Assembly: GCA_022773585.1 (NCBI GenBank)
Contig: JALEZZ010000053.1
Span: forward strand, 1-45,018
Reading direction: 5' to 3'
Source: Selenomonas sp.
GTDB lineage: Bacteria; Bacillota; Negativicutes; Selenomonadales; Selenomonadaceae
DNA length: 45,018 nt
Shown here: piece after piece, positions 24,678-32,392 of the stretch
Numbering within the stretch: the stretch's first letter is position 1
Layout: each line of letters begins with the position of its first letter
Program-made: the position numbers and the translations under genes
The notes under the pieces: generated by a model
What the model was told of the DNA's origin: nothing
Database searches by the model: none
What the model saw: the letters and a program-made list of their open reading frames with translations, nothing else

Positions 24678-26640
24678 ACTAGAGAATTTCCGCCAGTTCA
24701 AGGGTACCCAGACACTGGAATTCTCCACGGATGCAGAAAAGAACGTCACGCTCATCCTAGGCAATAACAATACGGGCAAGACGACACTCGCGCAGGCCTT
24801 TATGTGGTGCCTCTACGGCGAGACGGATTTCAAGGAAAAGGAACTGATCAATCGGGAAGTTCGCGATTGCAAAGGTGAGGGAAGAGTCTCGGTCGAGATG
24901 GAAGTCGTGCACCTCGGAAAAGCGTACCGCTTGTATCGGAGCGAATATTACAATCGCGAACGGCGCAGCGGACGCGTCTTCCGCGTGTCGCAGCAGAACT
25001 CGCATGGGGACTGGCGTTCGTTCGGCGATGCGGATAGCATCAAGAAGGTCAAGGAGATGCTGCCGCAGGAGCTCTCACGCTTTTTCTTCTTCGATGGCGA
25101 GCGCATCCATTCCATGAGCGACGAACTCATTGCGCAGAAACGGAGTCACAATTTCGAAGAAGCCGTGCGTGGCCTCGTCGGTCTCAATGCGCTGCAGGCA
25201 GCCATCCGCCACTTCGGGGCTTTGGAAAAGAAGAGTACCGTTCTCGGGATGTTTCAGCAGGAAATCAGCGCAGACAGCAATCTCAAGATCCAGAGCAAGC
25301 AGCAGGAACTCGAAAAGCTTGCACGGCAGGTCGAGAAGAACAAAGAAGAAGAACAACGACTTGAAGAAGACCGGAAGCGCTATGAAAAGGCGCAGAGCGA
25401 GACCCAGGATCAGATGCGCACCATGCAGCATGATATCGAACTGCGCGACCAGTATGACCAATTGAAAAAACATGCCATTGAATGCGAGACGCGGGAGATG
25501 GAAGATACGAAGACGCTTTTTCGTCAATTTTCTGCACATGTCGGAGACGCCCTCTCCCGCTCGCTCCTGCAGCCTGCACTCGAAGTGCTGAAGAAAGAAA
25601 AAATCCTTGATACTGGCATCCCCTACATCCATGCGGATACCATCAAGTTCCTGCTCGAGCGGAAGACGTGTCTTTGCGGCCTGGCACTTGACAAGGATCC
25701 GGAGAAATCCGCCTGCCTGCGCGAGCTCATCAAGAGCCTGCCGCCCTACAGCATCGGCCAGATGGTAGGTTTTTTCTCGAAGCAGGTTCGCCAGCGCGCA
25801 GAAACAAGCGATGGCTTTCTGGAAGATTTTGAACGGCTCGTCCGTCAGACACGCGGATGGAAGCGTGAGAAGGAGAAGGCGCAGAGCGACATGCTGGCCA
25901 TCGAAGATCAGATTCCTGACAAGCGCGCTCTCGAAGCTGTCCGGACACGCCTTCAGGAAGCGGGCAGGAAAAAGGAAGAATGCATCCGCATGGTGCGCCA
26001 GATTGCTGTAGCCATCGGGAATGACGAGGGGCGGAAGAAAAAGCTGGAAAGCGAGCTGCAGGAAATCTTTTCGCGGGATGAACGGAACCAGAAAAATCTG
26101 CGCTATCTGCGGTACGCAACTGAAATTCTCCGCCGCCTGAACAGTGCCTATCGTGAGCGGGAGAAAGTGACGCGCGCGGAACTTGAGCGGACAATCAACC
26201 GCGTGTTCGAAGAAATTTATGGAGAAGGTATCGAGCTGCATGTTTCTGAAAGTTATGCGGTCAGCACGCATGTGACAAATACAGAACAAGGCGTTAGCGG
26301 TGATGATCTCGAGAAGAATACGGCACAGAGCTATGCTATCATTTTCGCGTTCATCTCCGGCATCATCGAAATGGCGAAGACAAAGCGTGACGATGGTGAT
26401 GTCAGCAGCGTGAATGCGGAAAATTACCCGCTCGTCATGGATGCGCCCCTTTCCTCCTTCGACAAGCTGCGCATCAAGCAGATCTGTCGGGCACTGCCAA
26501 AAGTCGCAGGGCAGGTCATCCTTTTCATCAAGGATACGGATGGCGAGACGGCGCAGCACGAACTTTCCCAGCGCATCGGTCGCCAATGGCAGCTTGTGGC
26601 AGAGAATCTGACGCGCACGCACATCGAAAGGAGCATATGA
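24658..26640 (+). CDS. DndD-like SMC/Rad50-type ATPase
   Basis: A 660-residue AAA_23-type ATPase. Walker A is GNNNTGKTTLAQA (35-47), preceded by the MHIKKIKLENFRQFKG start typical of RecF/Rad50/DndD. RFFFFDGERI follows, then a coiled coil (about 205-290), a CLCG hinge motif near residue 338, a second coiled coil and a C-terminal Walker B region YPLVMDAPLSSFD (about 591-603). The CxCG hinge is like the single 'CICG' of DndD. In Dnd systems DndD belongs to modification, but here modification is already covered by SspBCD and the gene lies in the effector block, so a DNA-binding restriction role is more likely (inference). ATG 24658 has AAGGAG at 8 nt. Confidence 0.8.
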   Translation: MHIKKIKLENFRQFKGTQTLEFSTDAEKNVTLILGNNNTGKTTLAQAFMWCLYGETDFKEKELINREVRDCKGEGRVSVEMEVVHLGKAYRLYRSEYYNRERRSGRVFRVSQQNSHGDWRSFGDADSIKKVKEMLPQELSRFFFFDGERIHSMSDELIAQKRSHNFEEAVRGLVGLNALQAAIRHFGALEKKSTVLGMFQQEISADSNLKIQSKQQELEKLARQVEKNKEEEQRLEEDRKRYEKAQSETQDQMRTMQHDIELRDQYDQLKKHAIECETREMEDTKTLFRQFSAHVGDALSRSLLQPALEVLKKEKILDTGIPYIHADTIKFLLERKTCLCGLALDKDPEKSACLRELIKSLPPYSIGQMVGFFSKQVRQRAETSDGFLEDFERLVRQTRGWKREKEKAQSDMLAIEDQIPDKRALEAVRTRLQEAGRKKEECIRMVRQIAVAIGNDEGRKKKLESELQEIFSRDERNQKNLRYLRYATEILRRLNSAYREREKVTRAELERTINRVFEEIYGEGIELHVSESYAVSTHVTNTEQGVSGDDLEKNTAQSYAIIFAFISGIIEMAKTKRDDGDVSSVNAENYPLVMDAPLSSFDKLRIKQICRALPKVAGQVILFIKDTDGETAQHELSQRIGRQWQLVAENLTRTHIERSI

Positions 26641-26641
26641 T

Positions 26642-27202
26642 ATGTTCGAAGAGTATGGGAGCAAGGGATTTTATCTGCATGGGCATCATGCGGAGGAAAT
26701 GCGGCAGCTTGCGCCGGACAAGCGTTCCGGAGGGCAGGCATTGCAGAGACAGACCGTTTTCCAATCTTATGCCGACATCTTGCCAGCGGCTGTCGTCGCT
26801 GGTTTCTTGTGGAATCGGCGTGGAGAGCCGGACATGGACAAGAAGGAGACTGTTGGCATTTTTCCTGAAAAGTTCCTGTTGATCAGCGACAAGCTTGAAC
26901 TCGACTACCGCCTCATCATGCTGCTATACGACAAAGAGCATCTTTCGGCAGAGGAACGCGTGAATCGAGCGTTCCGTTATGATCGCCAGGAAGAAAAACG
27001 CAAGATTGGAGATGAAATTTTCTTCGGCTTCCTTTATGGCGGCATCGATTTCCTCTACGAACGGCTCATCAAAGGTTCGACATCGACGGAAGAGGACATT
27101 GAGCGGACATATGATTTCATCCAGGAGTTTTCGCAGATGACTGCGCCCGAGATGACATCCAACGAGGCCATTTACGAACTCTGCCGTGAAGCTTCTCTCT
27201 GA
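26642..27202 (+). CDS. Uncharacterised 186-residue protein ending the operon
   Basis: ATG 26642 is one base after the stop of the SMC-like ATPase, so it is part of the operon. The protein is soluble, acidic and mostly helical, with no signal peptide or membrane segment. An LHGHHAEEMRQL stretch and a ...YDKEHLSAEERVNRAFRYDR... segment are the only striking features. I do not recognise a family. It is the fourth member of the block that starts at 22306 and probably partners the ATPase. Confidence 0.65.
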   Translation: MFEEYGSKGFYLHGHHAEEMRQLAPDKRSGGQALQRQTVFQSYADILPAAVVAGFLWNRRGEPDMDKKETVGIFPEKFLLISDKLELDYRLIMLLYDKEHLSAEERVNRAFRYDRQEEKRKIGDEIFFGFLYGGIDFLYERLIKGSTSTEEDIERTYDFIQEFSQMTAPEMTSNEAIYELCREASL

Positions 27203-27225
27203 CAGATGCACTGGATTACGCCCGA

Positions 27226-27254
27226 TTGATATATACCTGTCCTTCGTGTATAAT
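27226..27254 (+). promoter_or_regulatory. Promoter of the higBA remnant
   Basis: TTGATA (27226-27231), 17-bp spacer, TATAAT (27249-27254), 6 bp before the higB ATG, so the message is nearly leaderless. Confidence 0.65.
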
Positions 27255-27260
27255 AAAATC

Positions 27261-27383
27261 ATGATCAAGAGTTTTGCAGACAAGGAAACTCGAGGCGGCA
27301 AATCGTCTCGAAGATCTCCGCGTGCCACCAAGGAATCATTTATCATTGAGGGAGGCGTTGTTTTAGATGTCAGAACATATTGA
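27261..27383 (+). pseudogene. higB: Truncated HigB toxin
   Basis: The frame begins MIKSFADKET, the conserved start of HigB ribosome-dependent RNases, but the following 30 residues do not continue the family and the frame ends at 40 residues instead of about 90. An internal deletion is the likely cause. It overlaps the antitoxin gene by 17 nt. Confidence 0.6.
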
Positions 27384-27663
27384 AACGCCGACAATCGGCG
27401 AGATTCTCAAAGAGGAATTCATGGAACCGCTTCACCTTTCCGCCTATCGTCTTGCACGAGACATCCACGTGCCGGTCTCGCGCATCCAGGACATCCTGCA
27501 TGGACGGAGGAAGATGACGGCGGATACCTCTGTGCGGCTTGGAAAATATTTTGGTGTGTCTGCACGTTATTTTCTGAACCTGCAGGATGATATCGATGTG
27601 CGGAACATCGAGGCTGCCCTCCATACGGAACTTGAAACGATTCCGACATGCGAGTTTGCGTGA
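27367..27663 (+). CDS. higA: HigA family antitoxin
   Basis: A 98-residue XRE-type DNA-binding antitoxin. The sequence from PTIGEILKEEFMEPLHLSAY to ...RLARDIHVPVSRIQDILHGRRKMTADTSVRLGKYFG... contains the helix-turn-helix typical of HigA. ATG 27367 follows a GGGAGG site at 11 nt. It normally neutralises HigB and represses the shared promoter. With the toxin truncated it would act only as a regulator, possibly of higBA loci elsewhere. Confidence 0.85.
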   Translation: MSEHIETPTIGEILKEEFMEPLHLSAYRLARDIHVPVSRIQDILHGRRKMTADTSVRLGKYFGVSARYFLNLQDDIDVRNIEAALHTELETIPTCEFA

Positions 27664-27754
27664 AGAACCTGCTGTAGGGCAGTTTTCAGATTTCCATGGT
27701 ATCATGGCCATGAAAATCAAAGCGTTTCAGAACTACGGGAAAGAGGGAATTCTT

Positions 27755-28369
27755 TTGAAACAGAAATGCATGATGCTCCTGAGCCTGCTCCTGGTGCTGG
27801 TCCTTTCGGCTGGCATCTGCTCGGCGAAGGCGAAGGCTACGGAGAAGGCGGCCGCCGCGCAGCAGCAGGCGACGCTGACGAAGGTGCAGCAGGCGAATGC
27901 GCTCTGCGACAAGTTCGCGTGCCGGTATGACGAGGAGGCGAAGGGCTATGTCTTCTCGCCGAAGCCGGAGGTGCTCGGGCGGCTGTCGGGCAAGGCGGCG
28001 GCGGTGATTCCGTCGGTGACGCTCGCGGAGAAGGATGATGCGGTTTCCTTCCGCATGCTGTTCTCGTATGCGGGGCTCGAGTTCCTCGATTTCAAGGAAG
28101 TCGCGCTCGTCATGAACGGCAAGACGTTCGCGTTCACGGTGCCGGACGGCGCATCGGAGCAGGAGACGGCGACGGGCTTCGTCACGGAGAACTATTCGGC
28201 GCTGTTCGAAGGCGATCTCCTCGATGAGCTCTATGCCGGTGCAACGGCAGCAGACGGCAGCACGGTGCTCCGCCTGACGGGCAAGGAGACGGTCGAGCGG
28301 GAGCTGAATGCCTATGACAAGGCCGTGCTGAAAGAAGCCATCGACATCTACCGTGTGCTGAAGAAATAA
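27755..28369 (+). CDS. Exported protein of unknown function
   Basis: A 204-residue protein starting at TTG 27755 after AAAGAGGGA. The signal peptide has a basic start (MKQKCMMLLSLLLVLVLSAG) and a likely cleavage after ICSAKA. The mature part has an alanine- and lysine-rich stretch and then a beta-rich domain (VTLAEKDDAVSFRMLFSYAG, KEVALVMNGKTFAFTVPDG) with no catalytic motif that I recognise. It is monocistronic, with a strong terminator downstream. Earlier in-frame starts would place coding sequence ahead of the signal peptide and are rejected. Confidence 0.7.
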   Translation: MKQKCMMLLSLLLVLVLSAGICSAKAKATEKAAAAQQQATLTKVQQANALCDKFACRYDEEAKGYVFSPKPEVLGRLSGKAAAVIPSVTLAEKDDAVSFRMLFSYAGLEFLDFKEVALVMNGKTFAFTVPDGASEQETATGFVTENYSALFEGDLLDELYAGATAADGSTVLRLTGKETVERELNAYDKAVLKEAIDIYRVLKK

Positions 28370-28392
28370 GCAGCGGACGCAGAAACATACTA

Positions 28393-28447
28393 AAATACAG
28401 AGCGGCGCCCTTCGTGCGAAATGCACGGCGGGCACCGCTCTGTATTT
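28393..28447. terminator. Bidirectional terminator
   Basis: AAATACAGAGCGG..GCCC pairs with GGGC..CCGCTCTGTATTT. It serves the exported protein gene and the converging small membrane protein gene. Confidence 0.75.
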
Positions 28448-28496
28448 GGTTGGATATATAGATAGATAAAAATGGGGTGGCTTATTTCGTGCTTCC

Positions 28497-28625
28497 TCAG
28501 AGGAAGTGCGCCCAGGCGAGGACGGCTGCGAGGCAGAGCAGGGAGCCTCCGGTCTCGAGGAGGGTCTTGAGCTGCTCGTAGCGCGAGGCCAGGATGCGGG
28601 CGCGGAAAATGTCTTCATGTGACAT
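28497..28625 (-). CDS. Small membrane protein, 42 residues
   Basis: Start ATG at 28625 (GGAG at 8-9 nt), MSHEDIFRARILASRYEQLK then a hydrophobic segment (GGSLLCLAAVLAWAHFL). It has one amphipathic helix and one membrane segment. It lies 45 bp downstream of the XRE regulator on the same strand and probably shares its transcript. No family recognised; it may be part of a small stress or toxin-antitoxin unit. Confidence 0.55.
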   Translation of the reverse strand: MSHEDIFRARILASRYEQLKTLLETGGSLLCLAAVLAWAHFL

Positions 28626-28670
28626 GTGAATCAGCTCCGTTCGTACGTATATGGTAGAAATTGTATAAAT

Positions 28671-29063
28671 TTATTCGGATGGTTTTTCGTCTGGATGCGA
28701 GAGCCAGTACGCGCGCTCGAGGGAGCGCATGACGGCCTCTTTGTCCTGGTCGCTGAGCTGTCCGCCGGCGAAGAGGCCGGCGAGCTCGCCCGCGAGGTGG
28801 TGCGCGATGATGGCATGGTCGCTCTGCTCGGCCGTGGCGGGCGGCTTTTCGGGCGCGCCTGCTTCTTGCGCGGGGAAGAGTTCGTCGATGGCGACGCCGA
28901 AGTAGTCGGCGAGGCGCTGGTACATCGCATTCTGCTGCGGATGGCGCTTGCCGGATTCGTAGCCGCCGTAGGTGGGCCGGGAGATGCCGAGGGCATCGGC
29001 CGCTTCCTGCTGGGTCACGCCCTTTTTGCGCCGCAGCATGAGGAGTTTTTCGTGGAATTCCAT
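28671..29063 (-). CDS. XRE-family transcriptional regulator
   Basis: A 130-residue protein with an N-terminal helix-turn-helix (LLMLRRKKGVTQQEAADALG, then ISRPTYGGYESGKRHPQ). A C-terminal region starting near LFPAQEAGAPE has no catalytic or protease motif. The start at 29063 has a modest AAAGGCAGGGA site. Upstream on the minus strand TTGCCT-17-TAAACT (about 29101-29129) is a plausible promoter that the protein may repress. Targets are not visible. Confidence 0.85.
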   Translation of the reverse strand: MEFHEKLLMLRRKKGVTQQEAADALGISRPTYGGYESGKRHPQQNAMYQRLADYFGVAIDELFPAQEAGAPEKPPATAEQSDHAIIAHHLAGELAGLFAGGQLSDQDKEAVMRSLERAYWLSHPDEKPSE

Positions 29064-29276
29064 GCAGGATCCCTGCCTTTCGTACGTCTCTCTGATGCTT
29101 CTTAGTTTAGCACGACTTTATCAAATAGGCAAGAGAGAAAACAAAAATTTATCTTTTATTCACGTTCCGCCTCGCATCTTCCGTCTCTGCCGCCGCCGTG
29201 CTTTTTCGTAGACGGCTTCCTTCTTTTGTGGTAAACTGAAAGTTACAATGCATGATTTTTTCCCGCAAGGAAGGGA

Positions 29277-29807
29277 ATGTTCGGAAGGGAAGATTCGAGT
29301 TTGGATATCCAGCAAGTTTCGGCGTTTGTCATGAACAATCTGATGTACCTCACGGGCGGCCTCGGCGTGCTCGTCGTCATCATGTATGCGATCATCATCA
29401 ATCTCTGGATGAACGTGTCGTACATGAAGAAGCGCTATCGCAAGATGATGACGGGCGTCGACGGGCAGAACCTCGAGCGCATGCTCATCGGGCACATCGA
29501 GGAGACGCAGAAGGTCGTCAAAGAGAACCAGCGCATCGACCAGGAGAACAAGGCCATCGCGGCGCTCCTGCAGAAGGCGCTGACGCGCGTCGGCGTCGTC
29601 CGGTTCCGCGCGTTCGAGGACATGGGCAGCGACCTTTCGTATGCGGTCGCGCTGCTCGACGCGGAGAACAACGGCGTCATCCTCTCGAGCATCTTCGGCC
29701 GGGAGGACAGCCGCAGCTATGTGAAGCCGATCGAGGGCGGCAAGTCGACGTACACGCTGACCGATGAAGAACAGCAGGCGCTCCAGAAGGCCATGGGCGC
29801 ACATTAA
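29277..29807 (+). CDS. DUF4446 family membrane-anchored protein
   Basis: A 176-residue protein with one membrane segment near the N-terminus (about 22-42, LMYLTGGLGVLVVIMYAIII), a coiled-coil stretch (about 65-100, EETQKVVKENQRIDQENKAI) and the DUF4446 core RVGVVRFRAFEDMGSDLSYAVALLD...NGVILSSIFGREDSRSY. Function unknown. From memory, DUF4446 genes often lie near parA/parB in Clostridia and Negativicutes, which fits the parS-like sites in this window. ATG 29277 has AAGGA at 5 nt; TTG 29301 is the alternative. Confidence 0.82.
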   Translation: MFGREDSSLDIQQVSAFVMNNLMYLTGGLGVLVVIMYAIIINLWMNVSYMKKRYRKMMTGVDGQNLERMLIGHIEETQKVVKENQRIDQENKAIAALLQKALTRVGVVRFRAFEDMGSDLSYAVALLDAENNGVILSSIFGREDSRSYVKPIEGGKSTYTLTDEEQQALQKAMGAH

Positions 29808-29827
29808 AGAAGGAAGGTACTTTTTTC

Positions 29828-30934
29828 GTGGCAGAGGAAGAAAAGACGCAGACAGAGCCGTCTGCGCAGCATTATACGATCAAGATCGTGCCCGACTGGG
29901 GCGACACGGTGCACAGCATCACGCTTTCGGCGCGCATGGTGAAATATGGCGCGGCCGTGCTCGCAGCGGGCGCGCTGCTGTTCGTCGGCGCGTTCAGCTA
30001 CGGCGTCTACAGTACGATGACGGCAAAGAGCGACGCCTCGGAAATCGCGGAGCTCCGCGAAGTCAACAACATCCAGCAGGAACAGCTGCTGCAGCTCTCG
30101 AAAAAGGCTTACAGCCTCCAGCAGCAGATGGAAGAGCTCACGCAGATGGAGCAGGAGCTCCGCCGCCAGACGGGGGCCCCGGCCGCCGATGACAGCAGCA
30201 GCGCCGATGGCGCAGCAAAGACGGATGACAGCGCGGGCGACAAGCAGGACGGCCAGGGCGGCCCGTATCCTTCGTGGATGCTCGGCAAAGAGCACGGCAC
30301 GATCGGCATGGACGGCGTGCGCGCCATCCACCTCGGCAACGTGAACGTGCAGGGGCTGCTCGGCAGCGTCGGCGGCCCCGCGACGGCGCCGGACGTGCAG
30401 AACGTCCGCGCGACGCTCGACGACCTCGAAAAGCGCGTCGCCGCACGCCGCGCGAGCCTTGAAAAGCTCAAGCAGACGATGCGCGACAACCAGGCACTGC
30501 TCGCGCCGGGGGCTGCGGGCGCGGCTGGCAGCACGGGTCTCTCCTTCGGCCCGTCCATCACGACGCCGTCCATGTGGCCGGCGCGCGGGCAGGTCAGCTC
30601 GCCGTACGGCCTGCGCTGGGGCGGCTCCGATTTCCATCCCGGCATCGACATCGCGAACGACATGGGCACGCCGATCGTCGCGACGGCCGACGGCACGGTC
30701 GCTGTGGCCGGCTGGAACAGCGGCGGCTACGGCAACATGGTCGACATCGACCACGGAGGCGGCATCATGACGCGCTACGGCCACGCCATGCAGGTCGTCG
30801 TCGTCCCGGGCCAGCACGTCCGCCGCGGCCAGGTCATCGCCTACATGGGCAGCACCGGCTACTCCACGGGCCCGCACGTCCACTACGAAGTCCGCGTCAA
30901 CGGCTCGCCCGTCAATCCGGTCGGGTATCTCTGA
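29828..30934 (+). CDS. M23 family metallopeptidase, membrane anchored
   Basis: A 368-residue LytM-type zinc endopeptidase predicted to act on peptidoglycan outside the membrane. A cytoplasmic tail is followed by one membrane segment (about 37-62), coiled coils (about 70-110 and 198-225), a low-complexity linker and the M23 domain (about 252-368). Zinc ligands are in FHPGIDIA and in HVHYEV near residue 350, with the usual GYGNMVDIDHGGGIMTRYGH segment. GTG 29828 follows GAAGGAAGG, 20 nt after the DUF4446 gene, so the two form an operon ended by the terminator at 30976. Coiled coil plus M23 without a second catalytic site is also typical of EnvC/NlpD-like activators, but the zinc ligands suggest an active enzyme. 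Confidence 0.87.
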   Translation: MAEEEKTQTEPSAQHYTIKIVPDWGDTVHSITLSARMVKYGAAVLAAGALLFVGAFSYGVYSTMTAKSDASEIAELREVNNIQQEQLLQLSKKAYSLQQQMEELTQMEQELRRQTGAPAADDSSSADGAAKTDDSAGDKQDGQGGPYPSWMLGKEHGTIGMDGVRAIHLGNVNVQGLLGSVGGPATAPDVQNVRATLDDLEKRVAARRASLEKLKQTMRDNQALLAPGAAGAAGSTGLSFGPSITTPSMWPARGQVSSPYGLRWGGSDFHPGIDIANDMGTPIVATADGTVAVAGWNSGGYGNMVDIDHGGGIMTRYGHAMQVVVVPGQHVRRGQVIAYMGSTGYSTGPHVHYEVRVNGSPVNPVGYL

Positions 30935-30975
30935 TTTTTGTGGTGCGTGGCAAAAGAACAAGTGCAAAACGATGA

Positions 30976-31010
30976 AACTCGTGCTATCCTATGGATAGCA
31001 CGAGTTTTTT
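30976..31010 (+). terminator. Terminator of the DUF4446-M23 operon
   Basis: AACTCGTGCTATCC-TAT-GGATAGCACGAGTT followed by TTTT. Confidence 0.85.
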
Positions 31011-31031
31011 ATTACAGAGGGAGGTATCACG

Positions 31032-31373
31032 ATGGACAATCTGGCATATCAGGAGCCGCCGCGCGTGGAGCGGATCGAGGGGCGGACGTATCTCATGTCA
31101 CCGCGGCCAAAGATTGGGCACAACCGTGTCTGCACGAATATCGCGAGTATCTTTGCAAATTATCTCATGGGCAAGCCCTGCGTCCCATTTGCCGACGGCA
31201 CGGACGTCTATCTGGACGATGAAAATCACTACATCCCCGATGCGATGATCGTTTGCGACCGTTCCATCATCCATGATGATGCCATCTATGGCGCGCCGGA
31301 CCTCGTCGTGGAAGTCCTGTCTCCCTCGACGACGCATGTCGAGAGCGTCGTGCTGATACGGCACAAGAAATAA
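31032..31373 (+). pseudogene. Uma2-type (DUF820) nuclease-like gene, N-terminal part
   Basis: ATG 31032 after GGGAGG opens a 113-residue frame. RVERIEGRTYLMSPRP, HNRVCTNIASIFANYL, DGTDVYLDDENHYIPDAMIV and APDLVVEVLSPST are Uma2-family motifs, including the acidic residues of its PD-(D/E)XK-like core. Homology ends at SPST (about 31329). The normal continuation (RQNDRGPKMRHYAAAGVREY) is found 5.7 kb downstream at about 37030-37310. A CCCTCGA heptamer is present at both break points (31323-31329 and 37029-37035). Confidence 0.75.
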
Positions 31374-31511
31374 CACCCGCGAATCCGCAGAACAGCTGGC
31401 TTCGCGTGATATGTTTCGGAGAACCTCGGGAAGCCTTGGTGTGTCTGGGTTTGTGGGCTTCGCTGACATACACGAGCTATGTGACATATCGAGTAGCACT
31501 TCACAAAATCG
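31374..31511. other. Non-coding stretch between the Uma2 fragment and a hairpin
   Basis: No gene, promoter or RNA recognised. ACATATCGAGT occurs here (near 31481) and again at about 31577, a short direct repeat flanking the hairpin at 31512-31562. Confidence 0.4.
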
Positions 31512-31562
31512 AACGGCCTCTTGCCGATGGAGGGAGAAATCTCCGTCGGCAGGAGGCCGTTT
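31512..31562. terminator. Strong hairpin, probable terminator
   Basis: AACGGCCTC.TGCCGA.GGAG pairs with CTCC.TCGGCA.GAGGCCGTT, followed by TTGCTTTT. It lies between the Uma2 fragment and the nuclease pseudogene. Confidence 0.65.
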
Positions 31563-31708
31563 TGCTTTTACGGGAACATATCGAGTGGGAATGGGAATTT
31601 GTACGCAGGGTGGAGTGTACATTTTTATCACAGGGCGAAAGAGGAAAATAGCCACGTCCCATCGAAAAATAGAGCAGAGGCAATTTGATTCATTCGTGAG
31701 GTGATTTC

Positions 31709-32372
31709 ATGCGCATCGCGACTTGGAACGTGGAGCGCTTGTCTCCGCAGAAACGTTTGCCGAGCATCATGGAACAGTTGCGGCGTGTCAATGCAGACAT
31801 CCTCGTGCTGACCGAGACGGATCGGCGGATTCAGCCAGATTATGAATACGCTTATCACACGCCGCTCTTGGCGGAGAACGTAGATGGAGATTCCTACCGC
31901 TCGACGGAGAACCGCGTGTCCATCTTCACGAAGGTATCCCGCCGTCCGTCATCATCCCGTTGCGGATGCCAACACGTCGCTCTGCGTCGAGCTCGAAACG
32001 GAGCGCGGCTCACTCGTGGTCTATGGGACGATCTTCGGCATTCATGGAAACCGCAGGCCGTCGTTTCGGCAGGACATCGAAGAGCAGATGGAGGATGTGC
32101 GGCGCTTGGCGGAGCATGGTCGTGCAATCTGCCTCTGCGGCGATTTCAACTGTTCTTTTTTCGACAACTACTATTTCACGAACTGGGCACGGCAGACGCT
32201 GACGGAAACGTTCGCAGCGTGCGACCTGGAGCTCGTGACAGGGGGCCAGCCGGAGTGCATCGACCATATCGCACTTTCACGCAGCTTTCCGCGAGAAGGC
32301 ACAGTAACTGTTCGAGAGTGGAACCTCGATAAGACGCTTTCCGACCACAAGGGCATTTGCATCGACATTTGA
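31709..32372 (+). pseudogene. Endonuclease/exonuclease/phosphatase family protein, frameshifted
   Basis: ATG 31709 after GAGGTG starts MRIATWNVERLSP...IMEQLRRVNADILVLTETD, the first motifs of the EEP (ExoIII/DNase I-like) fold. At about 31936 the frame changes: the sequence reads ACGAAGGTATCCC, and removing one G gives FTKYPAVRHHP. The rest, in the second frame, has LCGDFNCS, CIDHIALS and LSDHKGI, the metal-binding and catalytic motifs. With the one-base change the protein would be complete (about 220 residues), so this is either a very recent mutation or a consensus error. Confidence 0.75.
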
Positions 32373-32392
32373 AATAGCTAGGAGATGCACCA

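Noticed and set aside
24658..26640. Calling the SMC-like ATPase a modification protein DndD
   Set aside because: Its motifs are DndD-like, but no DndB or DndE is present and modification is covered by the SspBCD set, so only 'DndD-like' is used.
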